From: UBA9926 sp038131595
Lineage (GTDB): Bacteria; Pseudomonadota; Gammaproteobacteria; Pseudomonadales; Azotimanducaceae
Assembly: GCA_038131595.1 (NCBI GenBank)
Contig: JAYPPR010000008.1
Span: 744,001-808,000 of the forward strand
DNA: 64,000 bases
Direction: 5' to 3'
Part shown: one piece after another, positions 1-8,485 of the stretch
Layout of the letters: every line of letters starts with the position of its first letter
How positions within the stretch are numbered: position 1 is the first letter of the stretch
Notes under the pieces: model-generated
Seen by the model: the letters and a program-made list of their open reading frames with translations, nothing else
The model's database searches: none
Told to the model about the DNA's origin: nothing
Made by a program: the position numbers and the translations under genes

Positions 1-31
1 TCAACGTTACTTTGACTGTTTTATTTGCCAT
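1..31 (-). CDS. rpmD: 50S ribosomal protein L30, 5' end only
   Basis: Only the first ten codons are inside the window; they read MANKTVKVTL, a typical start for bacterial L30, a small protein of the large ribosomal subunit. The ATG lies 6 bases after the rpsE stop, as expected for the spc operon order rplR-rpsE-rpmD. The rest of the gene lies beyond the left edge, so nothing can be said about its length or integrity. The call rests on the short N-terminus plus position. Confidence 0.85.
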   Translation of the reverse strand, partial: MANKTVKVTL

Positions 32-37
32 GTTTTG

Positions 38-544
38 TTACCCGGAAATTTGTTCCACGGACATTCCGCGCTTTTCTGCAATCGCAGACGGTGACCGCAT
101 GTTCTTCAGCCCTTCAAAGGTTGCGCGAACTACGTTTACTGGGTTCGTCGACCCATAACACTTCGCCAATACGTTACGAACGCCCGCAACTTCCAAGACC
201 GCACGCATCGTTTTGCCCGCGATAATGCCAGTACCTTCAGAGGCAGGCTTCATAAATACCTTTGACGCTCCATGGCGAGCAGTGACTTCGTACTGGACCG
301 TTGAACCATCGAGTTCAACGTCAATCATATTTCGGCGCGCAGCTTCCATCGCTTTTTGGATCGCTTGAGGCACTTCCCGAGCCTTGCCTCGCCCATACCC
401 CACTCGCCCATTGCCATCGCCAACAACGGTCAGAGCCGTGAAGCCAAAAATTCGACCACCCTTCACTACTTTGGCAACTCGATTGACCTGGACCAGTTTT
501 TCCTGGATTCCCTCTTCGTTGTTGTCTCTATCATTGAACGCCAT
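38..544 (-). CDS. rpsE: 30S ribosomal protein S5
   Basis: S5 is a small-subunit protein needed for decoding accuracy and for assembly of the 30S body. The 168-residue product matches the usual length. The N-terminal double-stranded RNA-binding-like domain (about residues 10-75, with the glycine-rich VVGDGNGRVGYGRGKA loop) is followed by the C-terminal domain containing GTGIIAGKTMRAVLE. The ATG start is clear. It is the fifth spc gene seen here, between rplR and rpmD, but the spacer to rplR is about 146 bases, much longer than the usual few tens, and is purine-rich on the transcribed strand. Confidence 0.97.
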   Translation of the reverse strand: MAFNDRDNNEEGIQEKLVQVNRVAKVVKGGRIFGFTALTVVGDGNGRVGYGRGKAREVPQAIQKAMEAARRNMIDVELDGSTVQYEVTARHGASKVFMKPASEGTGIIAGKTMRAVLEVAGVRNVLAKCYGSTNPVNVVRATFEGLKNMRSPSAIAEKRGMSVEQISG

Positions 545-690
545 GACTATTCCTTTTACCTGCCTTTGCAGACCGACTTTTTTGCGATTGCGCTTTGCTT
601 ACCCTGCGCTCTAACGCTTCTCTCAATTTGGGGTCGAAGGGTTTTCCATCACCGCCCTCACCCAAGCGCCTTGATCAGGGCCGTCCTTCC

Positions 691-1041
691 TTAAAATTCC
701 AGTCCACCCTCTCTGGCAGCATCAGCGAGTGCCTTGATCCGCCCGTGGTACTTGTAGCCCGAACGATCAAACGCCACCCTGGACAATCCAGCTGCCTTTG
801 CTCGCTCCGCGATAAGCGCGCCCACTTTGGCCGCACCTTCTACGTTTCCGGTTGATCCAGCTCGAAGATCTTTCTCAAGCGTGGATGCGGCAGCTTTTAC
901 TGAGCTACCGTCCTCAGAGATAACCTGCGCGTAGATGTGACGTGGTGAGCGATAAACACTTAACCTTGGAACTAGCAATTCCCGCATTTTGGCTCTACCA
1001 CGCTGAGCTCTACGCAAGCGGGCGGTCTTTTTACTTTTCAT
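691..1041 (-). CDS. rplR: 50S ribosomal protein L18
   Basis: L18 binds 5S rRNA and helps place it in the central protuberance of the large subunit. The 116-residue protein has a very basic N-terminus (KSKKTARLRRAQRGR) and the family segments LSVYRSPRHIYAQVI and FDRSGYKYHGRIKALADAAREGGL at its C-terminus. Its length matches the 117 residues of Escherichia coli L18. It lies 23 bases after rplF and belongs to the spc operon. Confidence 0.97.
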   Translation of the reverse strand: MKSKKTARLRRAQRGRAKMRELLVPRLSVYRSPRHIYAQVISEDGSSVKAAASTLEKDLRAGSTGNVEGAAKVGALIAERAKAAGLSRVAFDRSGYKYHGRIKALADAAREGGLEF

Positions 1042-1064
1042 ATCCTGTTTCTCCAGCTTAGCGC

Positions 1065-1598
1065 TTACTTCTTCTTCGCTTCTTTGCGCTTCACATACTC
1101 ATCGGCGTATCGAACGCCTTTGCCCTTATAGGGTTCGGGGGGTCGAAACGCTCTAATTTCTGCAGACACTTGCCCTACTCGCTGCTTATCCATGCCTTTC
1201 ACCAAAATCTGAGTCTGACTCGGTGTCTCTACATCGATACCCTCTGGAACTTGGTACACAACCGGATGGGAAAACCCGAGTGACAAATTCAAAGACCGGC
1301 CTTGCGCTTGTGCCCTGTATCCAACGCCCTGAAGCTCAAGCTTCTTCTCAAATCCCTCGCTCACACCCATAACCAGGTTCTTCACCAGAGACCGAAAGGT
1401 TCCTGACATGGCAACCGCCTGCTTCGTCGAACCGACTGCCGACAATTTCAATTCTGACTCTTCTTGAGTAATGGCCACGTCGTCATGAAGCGTCAGCGTG
1501 AGGCTGCCTTTGGCGCCCTTCGCACTCACTTCTTGACCAGAGATCGTCACCTCTACACCCTTTGGGATTTCTACTGGACTGTTCGCTATTCTCGACAT
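1065..1598 (-). CDS. rplF: 50S ribosomal protein L6
   Basis: L6 sits at the base of the L7/L12 stalk near the factor-binding site. The 177-residue product matches the family length and shows the two-fold repeated domain structure; the second half contains QTQILVKGMDKQRVGQVSAEIR and the conserved RPPEPYKGKGVRY signature near residue 155. A lysine-rich tail (KRKEAKKK) ends the protein. The ATG start is used; the gene follows rpsH by 41 bases in the spc operon. Confidence 0.97.
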   Translation of the reverse strand: MSRIANSPVEIPKGVEVTISGQEVSAKGAKGSLTLTLHDDVAITQEESELKLSAVGSTKQAVAMSGTFRSLVKNLVMGVSEGFEKKLELQGVGYRAQAQGRSLNLSLGFSHPVVYQVPEGIDVETPSQTQILVKGMDKQRVGQVSAEIRAFRPPEPYKGKGVRYADEYVKRKEAKKK

Positions 1599-1639
1599 AG
1601 TTCTTTTGATCCTTGATCAGTCGCCAAACACGGGACGGT

Positions 1640-2038
1640 CTAAAACACAGAGCAGAGGACTTCACCGCCAACGCCTTCCGCACGCGCTGCTCGGTCAGTC
1701 ATAACACCCTTGTTGGTCGATAAAATGACAACGCCTAAGCCCCCTCTGACCGAGGGAATGTCATCCCGACTCTTATAGACACGAAGGCCGGGGCGGCTCA
1801 TGCGCTTGATCTCCTCAATAACGGGCCGTCCGTTATGGTATTTGAGACCAATTTGTAACTGGCTTTGACCGCTATCGTTATCTGCAGTGGAAAAGTCTTC
1901 AATATAGCCCTCTTCTTTCAGTACTCGGGCGACCTCGACCTTTACTTTAGAAGATGGCATTGAAACGGCAGCAAGCTTTGCAGTTTGTCCGTTTCGAACG
2001 CGAGTCAGCATATCCGCTATAGGGTCTTGCATTGTCAT
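1640..2038 (-). CDS. rpsH: 30S ribosomal protein S8
   Basis: S8 binds helix 21 of 16S rRNA and in Escherichia coli also represses the spc operon. The reading frame is open upstream into rpsN, but homology starts at MTMQDPIADMLTRVRNGQ, so the ATG at 2038 is chosen (132 residues, close to the 130 of E. coli). The C-terminal RNA-binding motif is complete (VRGGLGVVILSTNKGVMTDRAARAEGVGGE, split over residues 101-130). rpsN ends 11 bases upstream. Confidence 0.96.
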   Translation of the reverse strand: MTMQDPIADMLTRVRNGQTAKLAAVSMPSSKVKVEVARVLKEEGYIEDFSTADNDSGQSQLQIGLKYHNGRPVIEEIKRMSRPGLRVYKSRDDIPSVRGGLGVVILSTNKGVMTDRAARAEGVGGEVLCSVF

Positions 2039-2049
2039 AGTGTTCTCCC

Positions 2050-2355
2050 TTACCAGCTCGACTTCACAAGGCCCGGAACGTCGCCGCGCATTGCCGCTTC
2101 GCGGAGCTTCGTTCGAGCCAAACCGAACCGACGATAGACTGCATGAGGTCGACCCGTTAGCTGACACCGACGCACTTGCCTACATGGGCTTGCATTGCGG
2201 GGCAGCTTTTGTAATTTCATCTGCGCGTCCCAACGCTCCTCGTCTGACAATGACAAATCTCGAATTTGCGCCTTTAGAGCAGCTCGCTTAGCCGCGTATT
2301 TTTTTACCGTCTTAGCGCGCTTAAGCTCGCGGTTAATCATTGATACTTTTGCCAT
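2050..2355 (-). CDS. rpsN: 30S ribosomal protein S14, zinc-free type
   Basis: S14 is a small-subunit head protein. At 101 residues it is the longer, zinc-independent form: the C-x2-C pairs of the short zinc-binding S14 are not arranged as a zinc site. The central segment LPRNASPCRQVRRCQLTGRPHAVYRRFGLARTKLRE (given here as a composite over residues 51-86) is diagnostic. It lies between rplE and rpsH, the standard spc order. Confidence 0.96.
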   Translation of the reverse strand: MAKVSMINRELKRAKTVKKYAAKRAALKAQIRDLSLSDEERWDAQMKLQKLPRNASPCRQVRRCQLTGRPHAVYRRFGLARTKLREAAMRGDVPGLVKSSW

Positions 2356-2408
2356 TTGGTCCTCTAACTCTTGTTCGGTTTCAGCTTTATCTCTGCAATC
2401 GCAGCGGC

Positions 2409-2951
2409 TTAGGCCTCTCGGAAAGGGAAATTGAAGGCGCTCAACAACGCCCGACCTTGCTCGTCCGTTTTCGCGGTGGTGGTGATATTGATATCTAGGC
2501 CACGAATTCGGTCAGTCTTGTCATAGTCAATTTCCGCGAAGACGATCTGCTCCGTGACTCCCATGGAGAAGTTTCCTCTTCCATCAAACGCCTTCGGACT
2601 GACCCCTCTAAAATCGCGTTGCCTTGGAATGGCGATGCTAATCAAGCGGTCAAGGAACTCATACATGCGACTCCTGCGAAGCGTGACCTTGCAACCGATT
2701 GGCCAGCCTTCACGCACCTTAAAGCCAGCAATTGAGTTGCGAGCCAACGTCACCACAGGCTTTTGGCCAGCAATCAGCTCCATATCAGCCACTGCCGCGT
2801 CCAACTGTTTCCTGTCACTCAGCGCTTCGCCCACACCCATGTTCAGTGTAATTTGCGTAATCCGAGGCACTTCCATGACATTAGCGAGACCCAAGGATTC
2901 CTTGAGTTTGGGCCGAATGTCTTCTTCGTATAATTTCTTTAAATCAGCCAT
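2409..2951 (-). CDS. rplE: 50S ribosomal protein L5
   Basis: L5 contacts 5S rRNA and the P-site tRNA. The 180-residue product (179 in Escherichia coli) has the family segments RITQITLNMGVGEA, AGQKPVVTLARNSIAGFKVREG and the C-terminal FSMGVTEQIVFAEIDYDK. Its ATG is one base after the rplX stop, so translation of the two genes is probably coupled. In E. coli the S8 repressor binds mRNA at the rplX/rplE junction; with a 1-base gap any such site here must overlap coding sequence. Confidence 0.97.
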   Translation of the reverse strand: MADLKKLYEEDIRPKLKESLGLANVMEVPRITQITLNMGVGEALSDRKQLDAAVADMELIAGQKPVVTLARNSIAGFKVREGWPIGCKVTLRRSRMYEFLDRLISIAIPRQRDFRGVSPKAFDGRGNFSMGVTEQIVFAEIDYDKTDRIRGLDINITTTAKTDEQGRALLSAFNFPFREA

Positions 2952-2952
2952 A

Positions 2953-3270
2953 TTAACTATCTATTTGTTCGCCATTTGACTTGTACACACGGACCCGCTT
3001 TCCATCTTCAAGCGTTTTGATACCTACCCGGTCTGCCTTCCCGGCGTCCCGATTGAAAATCGCTATATTAGAGATATGCAGCGGTGCTTCTTTTTCGATA
3101 ATCCCACCAGGCTGTCCCGCCTGCGGGTTACCTTTTGTGTGCCGTTTGACCATATTGACGCCAGAAACAAACACCCTGTCGTTGTCTAGAATCCGCGTTA
3201 TTTCTCCGGTCTTGCCCTTGTCTTTACCTGCGAGGACCACAACCAAATCGTTTTGCTTGAGCTTATTCAT
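2953..3270 (-). CDS. rplX: 50S ribosomal protein L24
   Basis: L24 is an early assembly protein of the large subunit. The frame is open further upstream into rplN, but the family start is MNKLKQNDLVVVLAGKDKGK, so the ATG at 3270 is used (105 residues, matching the usual 104). The KOW motif with GKDKGKTGEITRI lies at residues 15-30. It is followed by rplE after one base. Confidence 0.96.
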   Translation of the reverse strand: MNKLKQNDLVVVLAGKDKGKTGEITRILDNDRVFVSGVNMVKRHTKGNPQAGQPGGIIEKEAPLHISNIAIFNRDAGKADRVGIKTLEDGKRVRVYKSNGEQIDS

Positions 3271-3280
3271 GGTCTCCTTC

Positions 3281-3649
3281 CTACAGCACTTCGGGGGCAA
3301 GAGAGACAATTCGCATAAAATTGTCTGTTCTCAGTTCTCGGGTGACTGGCCCAAAGATCCGGGTTCCGATGGGCTGCTTGCTGGCATTGAGTAAAACAGC
3401 AGCATTGTCATCGAACTTGATTAAAGAACCATCGGCTCGCCGAACGCCCTTCTTTGTCCTCACAACCACCGCATCAAGCACCTGCCCTTTACGGACACGT
3501 CCTCGCGGAATAGCTTCCTTCACGGTGACTTTGATAATGTCTCCTACGCCGGCATAGCGCCGCTTGGAACCACCGAGCACCTTGATGCACATCACGCGAC
3601 GGGCGCCGCTGTTATCTGCAATATCTAGATATGTTTGTGCCTGAATCAT
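3281..3649 (-). CDS. rplN: 50S ribosomal protein L14
   Basis: L14 is at the subunit interface and is the first gene of the classical spc operon. The 122-residue protein begins MIQAQTYLDIADNSGARRVMC and contains the signature AIPRGRVRKGQVLDAVVVRTKKGVRR (residues 45-70). The 38-base gap to rpsQ shows no clear terminator or promoter, so S10 and spc genes may be cotranscribed here. Confidence 0.97.
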   Translation of the reverse strand: MIQAQTYLDIADNSGARRVMCIKVLGGSKRRYAGVGDIIKVTVKEAIPRGRVRKGQVLDAVVVRTKKGVRRADGSLIKFDDNAAVLLNASKQPIGTRIFGPVTRELRTDNFMRIVSLAPEVL

Positions 3650-3687
3650 TTTCTATCTACTCCACCGCCGACTGCGGCATGACCGCT

Positions 3688-3954
3688 TTAAATCTGCAGC
3701 GCCTTCTTATCGATTGAACTAAGCTTCCAGGTCTTGTGCTTAGAGATGGGTCTTGTTTCTTCAATGGTCACAAAATCCCCTTCTTGACACTGATTCTCGG
3801 GGTCGTGTGCCATTAGCTTCTTCGAGCGCTTGATATACTTCCCATAAATCGGGTGCTTAATGCGACGCTCGACCAGCACAGTGATGCTTTTGTCCATCTT
3901 GTTGCTGACCACCGTTCCGCTGACGTTTCTGGCTAAGTTATTTTCACCACTCAT
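3688..3954 (-). CDS. rpsQ: 30S ribosomal protein S17
   Basis: S17 is a primary 16S rRNA-binding protein with an OB fold. The 88-residue product has the core GTVVSNKMDKSITVLVERRIKHP and GDFVTIEETRPISKHKTWKL, matching the family. It is the last gene of the S10 operon, 23 bases after rpmC. Confidence 0.97.
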   Translation of the reverse strand: MSGENNLARNVSGTVVSNKMDKSITVLVERRIKHPIYGKYIKRSKKLMAHDPENQCQEGDFVTIEETRPISKHKTWKLSSIDKKALQI

Positions 3955-3977
3955 TTTCGTGCCCTTCTCTTTGCTGG

Positions 3978-4172
3978 TTAGCCAGCACGTTTTTCATTCA
4001 GAACTGTCTTTACTTGAGCAATTTCTTTCTGAACCTTTTTGAGCAGATGTGTTTGGGTCAACTGACCTATCGACTGCTGCATTCGGTACCCGAACTGCTC
4101 TTTGGACAAGTCAACCAACATCGTGCCTAACTCTTCCTCGGACTTTTCTCTTAAATCTTTTGCGTTTTGCAC
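3978..4172 (-). CDS. rpmC: 50S ribosomal protein L29
   Basis: L29 is a small two-helix protein near the nascent-chain exit site. The 64-residue product has the family pattern: DLREKSEEELGTMLVDLSKEQF followed by an RMQ-containing hinge and a second helix ending VKTVLNEKRAG. It lies 12 bases after rplP in the S10 operon. Confidence 0.96.
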   Translation of the reverse strand: MQNAKDLREKSEEELGTMLVDLSKEQFGYRMQQSIGQLTQTHLLKKVQKEIAQVKTVLNEKRAG

Positions 4173-4184
4173 TTCACTCTCCCA

Positions 4185-4598
4185 TCACATGATGGCGCGT
4201 TTAACAAACTCTGTTTGAAAGGGTAGTTTTGCGGCCGCTAACCGAAACGCATCCCGCGCGACCTCTTCGCTAACGCCTTCAATCTCATACAAGACCTTTC
4301 CTGGCTTGATCTGCGCGATCCAGTATTCAACGTTGCCCTTTCCTTTACCTTGCCGGACTTCAAGCGGCTTCTGGGTAATAGGCTTATCGGGGAATACCCG
4401 TATCCAAATCTGACCGCCCCTCCTGATTCGGCGAGTCATTGCCCGTCGAGCCGCTTCAATCTGCCGAGCAGTCATTCGTCCACGACCGGTCGCTTTGAGC
4501 GCGAACTCACCAAAACTCACAGTGCTGCCACGGTGTGCAAGCCCCCTGTTTCGGCCTTTCTGCTGCTTTCTAAATTTTGTTCGTTTTGGCTGTAGCAT
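4185..4598 (-). CDS. rplP: 50S ribosomal protein L16
   Basis: L16 organises the A-site region of the large subunit. The 137-residue product begins MLQPKRTKFRKQQKGRNRG and contains the L16 signature RGGQIWIRVFPDKPITQKP and MGKGKGN-like RQGKGKGNVEYWIA. Length and start match the family (136 in Escherichia coli). It lies 17 bases after rpsC. Confidence 0.97.
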   Translation of the reverse strand: MLQPKRTKFRKQQKGRNRGLAHRGSTVSFGEFALKATGRGRMTARQIEAARRAMTRRIRRGGQIWIRVFPDKPITQKPLEVRQGKGKGNVEYWIAQIKPGKVLYEIEGVSEEVARDAFRLAAAKLPFQTEFVKRAIM

Positions 4599-4615
4599 GA
4601 CTTAGTTACCAGTGA

Positions 4616-5281
4616 TTAAGCGTTGCTGGCAGATTGCTGAGGCGCTTCGCGCTCGCCCAAAATCTCACCTTTAAAAATCCAAACCTTGACACCCAAAATC
4701 CCGTAGGTTGTCAGTGCCTCTGCCGTGGCGTAGTCAATATCTGCACGAAGTGTATGCAGCGGCACTCGGCCCTCGCGATAACTTTCAGACCGGGCGATTT
4801 CAGCGCCACCTAGCCGACCAGATACCTGAACTTTGATGCCTTCAGCACCCAGTCGCATCGCGTTTTGCATGACACGCTTCATCGCTCGTCTGAACTGAAC
4901 GCGACGCTCAAGTTGCTGAGCTACGTTCTGCGCAACGAGGAATGCGTCTAATTCAGGCTTTCTAATTTCTTCGATATTGATGTGCACTGGGACGCCCATC
5001 ATTTTCGATACTTCTTGCCTTAAGACCTCAACGTCCTCACCTTTCTTGCCGATGACAATGCCCGGACGAGCCGTATGGATGGTGATGCGCGCAGTTTGCG
5101 CTGGCCGATGAATATCTATCCGACTGACTGACGCCTGGGCCAACTTCTTTTGGATGAAGGCTCGCACTTTTAGGTCGACGTGCAGGTTGTTTGCGTAATC
5201 TTCGCCTTCTGCATACCACACCGATGTGTGGTCCTTAACAATGCCGAGGCGAATGCCCGTCGGATGAACTTTTTGACCCAT
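4616..5281 (-). CDS. rpsC: 30S ribosomal protein S3
   Basis: S3 lines the mRNA entry channel and has helicase-related activity. The 221-residue product starts MGQKVHPTGIRLGIVKDHTS. The KH type 2 domain with the GIVIGKKGEDVEVLR loop lies at about residues 74-90, and the C-terminal domain contains GRLGGAEIARSESYREGRVPLHTLRADIDYA (split description, residues 155-185). It follows rplV by 27 bases. Confidence 0.97.
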   Translation of the reverse strand: MGQKVHPTGIRLGIVKDHTSVWYAEGEDYANNLHVDLKVRAFIQKKLAQASVSRIDIHRPAQTARITIHTARPGIVIGKKGEDVEVLRQEVSKMMGVPVHINIEEIRKPELDAFLVAQNVAQQLERRVQFRRAMKRVMQNAMRLGAEGIKVQVSGRLGGAEIARSESYREGRVPLHTLRADIDYATAEALTTYGILGVKVWIFKGEILGEREAPQQSASNA

Positions 5282-5308
5282 TCCGGTCTCCTAGTCTTTA
5301 CTGCTTGC

Positions 5309-5644
5309 TTATGCGTTGTCGGACACTGCCACCGTAATATGGCAAGTGCGCTTGAAAATTCGGTCTGCTCGCCCTTTTGCACGAGGCTTAATGCGCTTCA
5401 TGGTCATTCCCTCATCAACAAAGATGCGAGACACCGTGAGCTCGTCCACATCAGCTCCATCATTGTGTTCAGCATTCGCGATCGCCGACTCGAGCACTTT
5501 CTTCACCAAGTGCGCCGCTTTCTTGGTGCTAAATGTCAGCGTATCTAAGGCCTGACCCACGCCCTGGCCACGCACTTGGTCAGCGACCAGCCGCGCCTTC
5601 TGAGCAGAAATTCGTGCGCCTTTTAACCTTGCAGATACTTCCAT
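5309..5644 (-). CDS. rplV: 50S ribosomal protein L22
   Basis: L22 has a long beta-hairpin that lines the peptide exit tunnel. The 111-residue product has GARISAQKARLVADQVRG at the N-terminus and the tunnel hairpin segment MTMKRIKPRAKGRADRIFKR near residues 80-99. The 87-base spacer to rpsS is longer than usual. Confidence 0.97.
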   Translation of the reverse strand: MEVSARLKGARISAQKARLVADQVRGQGVGQALDTLTFSTKKAAHLVKKVLESAIANAEHNDGADVDELTVSRIFVDEGMTMKRIKPRAKGRADRIFKRTCHITVAVSDNA

Positions 5645-5731
5645 CAGTCTTTCCTACTTGTTGGCGTCCTGGCCATAACCCATCCAAAACGCTTTCGTTT
5701 CTTCCTATTGCCCCGTACTAGGGATACCTGA

Positions 5732-6010
5732 CTATCTTCGCTTCGCCTTCTTGTCAGCTGCGTGGCCGCGGTACGTCCGAGTCAAGGCAAACTCTCCCAA
5801 CTTGTGCCCCACCATATCTTCTGTCACGAAGACGGGGACATGCTGACGCCCATTGTGGACTTGGATCGTCAACCCCACGAAATCAGGGGCTATCATTGAG
5901 CGACGAGACCACGTTTTGATAGGACGCTTATCATTGGAGTCGACTGCCTTTTGCACCTTTTCCATCAAATGGATGTCAATGAAAGGACCTTTCTTCAAAC
6001 TTCTCGGCAC
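5732..6010 (-). CDS. rpsS: 30S ribosomal protein S19
   Basis: S19 is in the small-subunit head and contacts the A-site tRNA side. The 92-residue product starts MPRSLKKGPFIDIHLMEKV and has TWSRRSMIAPDFVGLTIQVHNGRQHVPV (residues 34-61) and the C-terminal GEFALTRTYRGHAADKKAKRR. It lies 10 bases after rplB in the S10 operon. Confidence 0.97.
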   Translation of the reverse strand: MPRSLKKGPFIDIHLMEKVQKAVDSNDKRPIKTWSRRSMIAPDFVGLTIQVHNGRQHVPVFVTEDMVGHKLGEFALTRTYRGHAADKKAKRR

Positions 6011-6020
6011 AATACTTCTC

Positions 6021-6854
6021 CTATCGGCTCGAACGACGACGTCGGACGATCATTTTGTCCGTGCGCTTGTTTCTTCTTGTCTTGTACCCTTTAGTTGGCA
6101 TACCCCATGGGCTTACCGGGTGACGGCCACCTGAGGTCTTACCCTCGCCCCCACCGTGCGGGTGATCTACCGGGTTCATAACAACACCGCGTACGGTTGG
6201 CCGAACGCCTCTCCAACGCTTGGCACCCGCTTTACCAAGTGAACGCAGGTTATGCTCCGAATTGCTCACTTCGCCGAGCGTCGCGCGGCAGTCTGATAGA
6301 ACGCGGCGCATTTCACCGGACCGAAGCCTTAGCGTGCAGTACTGCCCTTCCTTGGCTACGAGCTGTACCGAGGTGCCCGCGCTCCTCGCGATCTGTGCGC
6401 CCTTGCCTGGCTTCAGCTCCACGCAGTGAATGACACTACCCATAGGGATATTTCTAAGCGGCATGCAATTGCCAACACGGATTGGGGAATTTTCTCCTGC
6501 TTGGACCACGTCTCCTGCTGCGAGATTCTTGGGCGCAATCACATACCGACGTTCACCGTCGCTATACTTCAGCAACGCGATGTTGGCTGTCCGATTTGGA
6601 TCATATTCCAGCCGTTCAACGGTCGCTTTTACGCCGTCTTTATCGTTGCGACGGAAGTCGATGACTCGATACTTTTGCTTGTGGCCACCGCCAACGTGAC
6701 GTGTCGTGATTCGACCCGCATTATTCCTTCCGCCTGACTTCGACTTGGCTTCGATAAGCCCTTTGTATGGCGCACCCTTGTGAAGATCCGGGTGTACCAC
6801 TTTGACTACAAAGCGGCGACCAGGTGAAGTTGGTTTTGATTTAACGACTGGCAT
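6021..6854 (-). CDS. rplB: 50S ribosomal protein L2
   Basis: L2 is required for peptidyl transferase activity and subunit joining. The 277-residue protein matches the family (273 in Escherichia coli). The key C-terminal motif VDHPHGGGEGKTSGGRHPVSPWG (residues 227-249) includes the histidine equivalent to H229. It starts MPVVKSKPTSPGRRFVVKV and lies 37 bases after rplW. Confidence 0.98.
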   Translation of the reverse strand: MPVVKSKPTSPGRRFVVKVVHPDLHKGAPYKGLIEAKSKSGGRNNAGRITTRHVGGGHKQKYRVIDFRRNDKDGVKATVERLEYDPNRTANIALLKYSDGERRYVIAPKNLAAGDVVQAGENSPIRVGNCMPLRNIPMGSVIHCVELKPGKGAQIARSAGTSVQLVAKEGQYCTLRLRSGEMRRVLSDCRATLGEVSNSEHNLRSLGKAGAKRWRGVRPTVRGVVMNPVDHPHGGGEGKTSGGRHPVSPWGMPTKGYKTRRNKRTDKMIVRRRRSSR

Positions 6855-6891
6855 GATCTTTCTCGTTTCTTACCCTGTTGTGCTGGGTTTC

Positions 6892-7191
6892 TTACTTCGC
6901 TTCGGCCGTGAAGTCGATTTCCTGTCCCGCCGCGACTCTCACATAGGCTTTTTTCCATGAAGCGCGCTTCGACAACCCACGCATCGTACGCTTCACTTTC
7001 CCTTTGACGTTGGCAACACTCACCGAGTCAACGCTGACTCCGTAAATCTGTTCGACCGCGCGTTTAATTTCGGGCCTGGAGGCGTCCTTTGCGACCTTGA
7101 ACACGAACTGATTGGACTCATCCGCGACAATCGTGGACTTCTCCGAAATATGTGCGCCTAGCAAGATGTTGTAGGTTCTTTGATTACTCAT
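6892..7191 (-). CDS. rplW: 50S ribosomal protein L23
   Basis: L23 sits at the tunnel exit and is the docking site for trigger factor and SRP. The 99-residue product has LLGAHISEKSTIVADESNQ and the KAYVRVA C-terminal strand. Its ATG overlaps the rplD stop by four bases (7188-7191), an ATGA-type junction that indicates translational coupling. Confidence 0.97.
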   Translation of the reverse strand: MSNQRTYNILLGAHISEKSTIVADESNQFVFKVAKDASRPEIKRAVEQIYGVSVDSVSVANVKGKVKRTMRGLSKRASWKKAYVRVAAGQEIDFTAEAK

Positions 7192-7814
7192 CCGAGGAGC
7201 TCCTCTGCTTGCTTGAGCGCACCAACGGTAAAGAGCACCTTCTCATACCCGATCAAGTTGACAGGGTTGACGCCCTGAACGTCGATCACATCTACGTTCT
7301 TGAGATTTCGAGCGCCGAGGTACAAGTTTTCATCCACCGCTTCGACAACAACGAGCACGTTGGACAGCTCGAGTTCTCCTAATCTGGCGAGCACTTCTTT
7401 GGTCTTCGGCGCTTCCACCGAGAAGTTTTCTGTGACCACTAAGCGCTCTTGGCGCGCCAGCTCCGACAGAATCGATTGCATTGCACCGCGATACATCTTT
7501 TTATTGACCTTGACGCTGTGATCGCGGGGCTTTGCTGCGAAGGTCGTACCGCCGCCTCGCCAAATTGGGCTGCGTATCGTGCCCGCGCGTGCGCGGCCAG
7601 TGCCCTTTTGACGAAAAGGCTTTTTCCCGCCACCGCGAACTTCGGATCTGGTTTTTTGCGCTTTAGTGCCCTGTCTCGCACCAGCCATGAACGAGACCAC
7701 CACTTGATGGATCAAGGCTTCGTTGTATTGCCGCCCCAAAAGCGTCTCCGAGACCTCGACGGCTTTATCGGTGACTCCGACACCGGGCTCTGAAATATTC
7801 AGGTTCAAGATCAA
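7188..7814 (-). CDS. rplD: 50S ribosomal protein L4, candidate S10 operon regulator
   Basis: L4 is an assembly protein whose extended loop reaches the exit tunnel; in Escherichia coli it also represses the S10 operon by binding the leader. The 208-residue product has the loop segment ARQGTKAQKTRSEVRGGGKKPFRQKGTGRARAGTIRSP spread over residues 46-83 and RSILSELARQ-like AMQSILSELARQ. It overlaps both neighbours (rplC stop 7811, rplW start 7191), so L3, L4 and L23 are translationally chained. A possible leader target lies before rpsJ. Confidence 0.97.
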   Translation of the reverse strand: MILNLNISEPGVGVTDKAVEVSETLLGRQYNEALIHQVVVSFMAGARQGTKAQKTRSEVRGGGKKPFRQKGTGRARAGTIRSPIWRGGGTTFAAKPRDHSVKVNKKMYRGAMQSILSELARQERLVVTENFSVEAPKTKEVLARLGELELSNVLVVVEAVDENLYLGARNLKNVDVIDVQGVNPVNLIGYEKVLFTVGALKQAEELLG

Positions 7815-8461
7815 CCCTCCGCCTTCGCTCGGGCCTTGATCGAAGGCTTGACTACAACAGTCTCGCCTTTCGCTCCTGGCACCGCGCCTTTAATCAACAG
7901 CACATTATTCTCTTCATCGACTCGAACCACTTCGAGCGACTGAGTCGTGACCTGCTCTGCACCCATATGGCCGGCCATTTTCTTGCCTTTCCAGACTCTA
8001 CCGGGAGTCTGGCATTGGCCGATCGAACCAGGCGCTCTATGGCTCAATGAGTTGCCGTGGGTCGCGTCTTGCGTTCTAAAGTTGTATCGCTTGATAACGC
8101 CCTGGAAACCCTTACCCTTTGATCGACTGGTGACATCAACCATCGCACCAGCCTCAAATGTAGAAACCGATATCTCAGCACCCACTTCTAGCTCAGATGC
8201 CGAGTCAAGCCGAAACTCCTTCAGCGCTTTGCCTGCTTCTACCGAAGCCTTCGCATAATGACCCGCTGAAGGCTTATTCACCTTTGACTGCTTTACAGAA
8301 CCAAACGTGACTTGGATGGCGTTATACCCATCGGCGTCGGCGTTCTTAACCTGGGTTACTCTATTGGGCGCTGCCGATATCACGGTGACAGGAACCGACT
8401 GCCCGTCTTCCATGAAGACTCGAGTCATTCCTTCTTTAATCCCTACAATGCCGATACTCAT
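7811..8461 (-). CDS. rplC: 50S ribosomal protein L3
   Basis: L3 is an early assembly protein whose loops reach the peptidyl transferase centre. The 216-residue product starts MSIGIVGIKEGMTRVFMEDG and has the family signature FQGVIKRYNFRTQDATHGNSLSHRAPGSIGQ (residues 120-150), including the Gln that PrmB methylates in Escherichia coli. Its stop overlaps the rplD start by four bases. Confidence 0.97.
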   Translation of the reverse strand: MSIGIVGIKEGMTRVFMEDGQSVPVTVISAAPNRVTQVKNADADGYNAIQVTFGSVKQSKVNKPSAGHYAKASVEAGKALKEFRLDSASELEVGAEISVSTFEAGAMVDVTSRSKGKGFQGVIKRYNFRTQDATHGNSLSHRAPGSIGQCQTPGRVWKGKKMAGHMGAEQVTTQSLEVVRVDEENNVLLIKGAVPGAKGETVVVKPSIKARAKAEG

Positions 8462-8485
8462 TAAATGTCTCCAAATACCGATGGG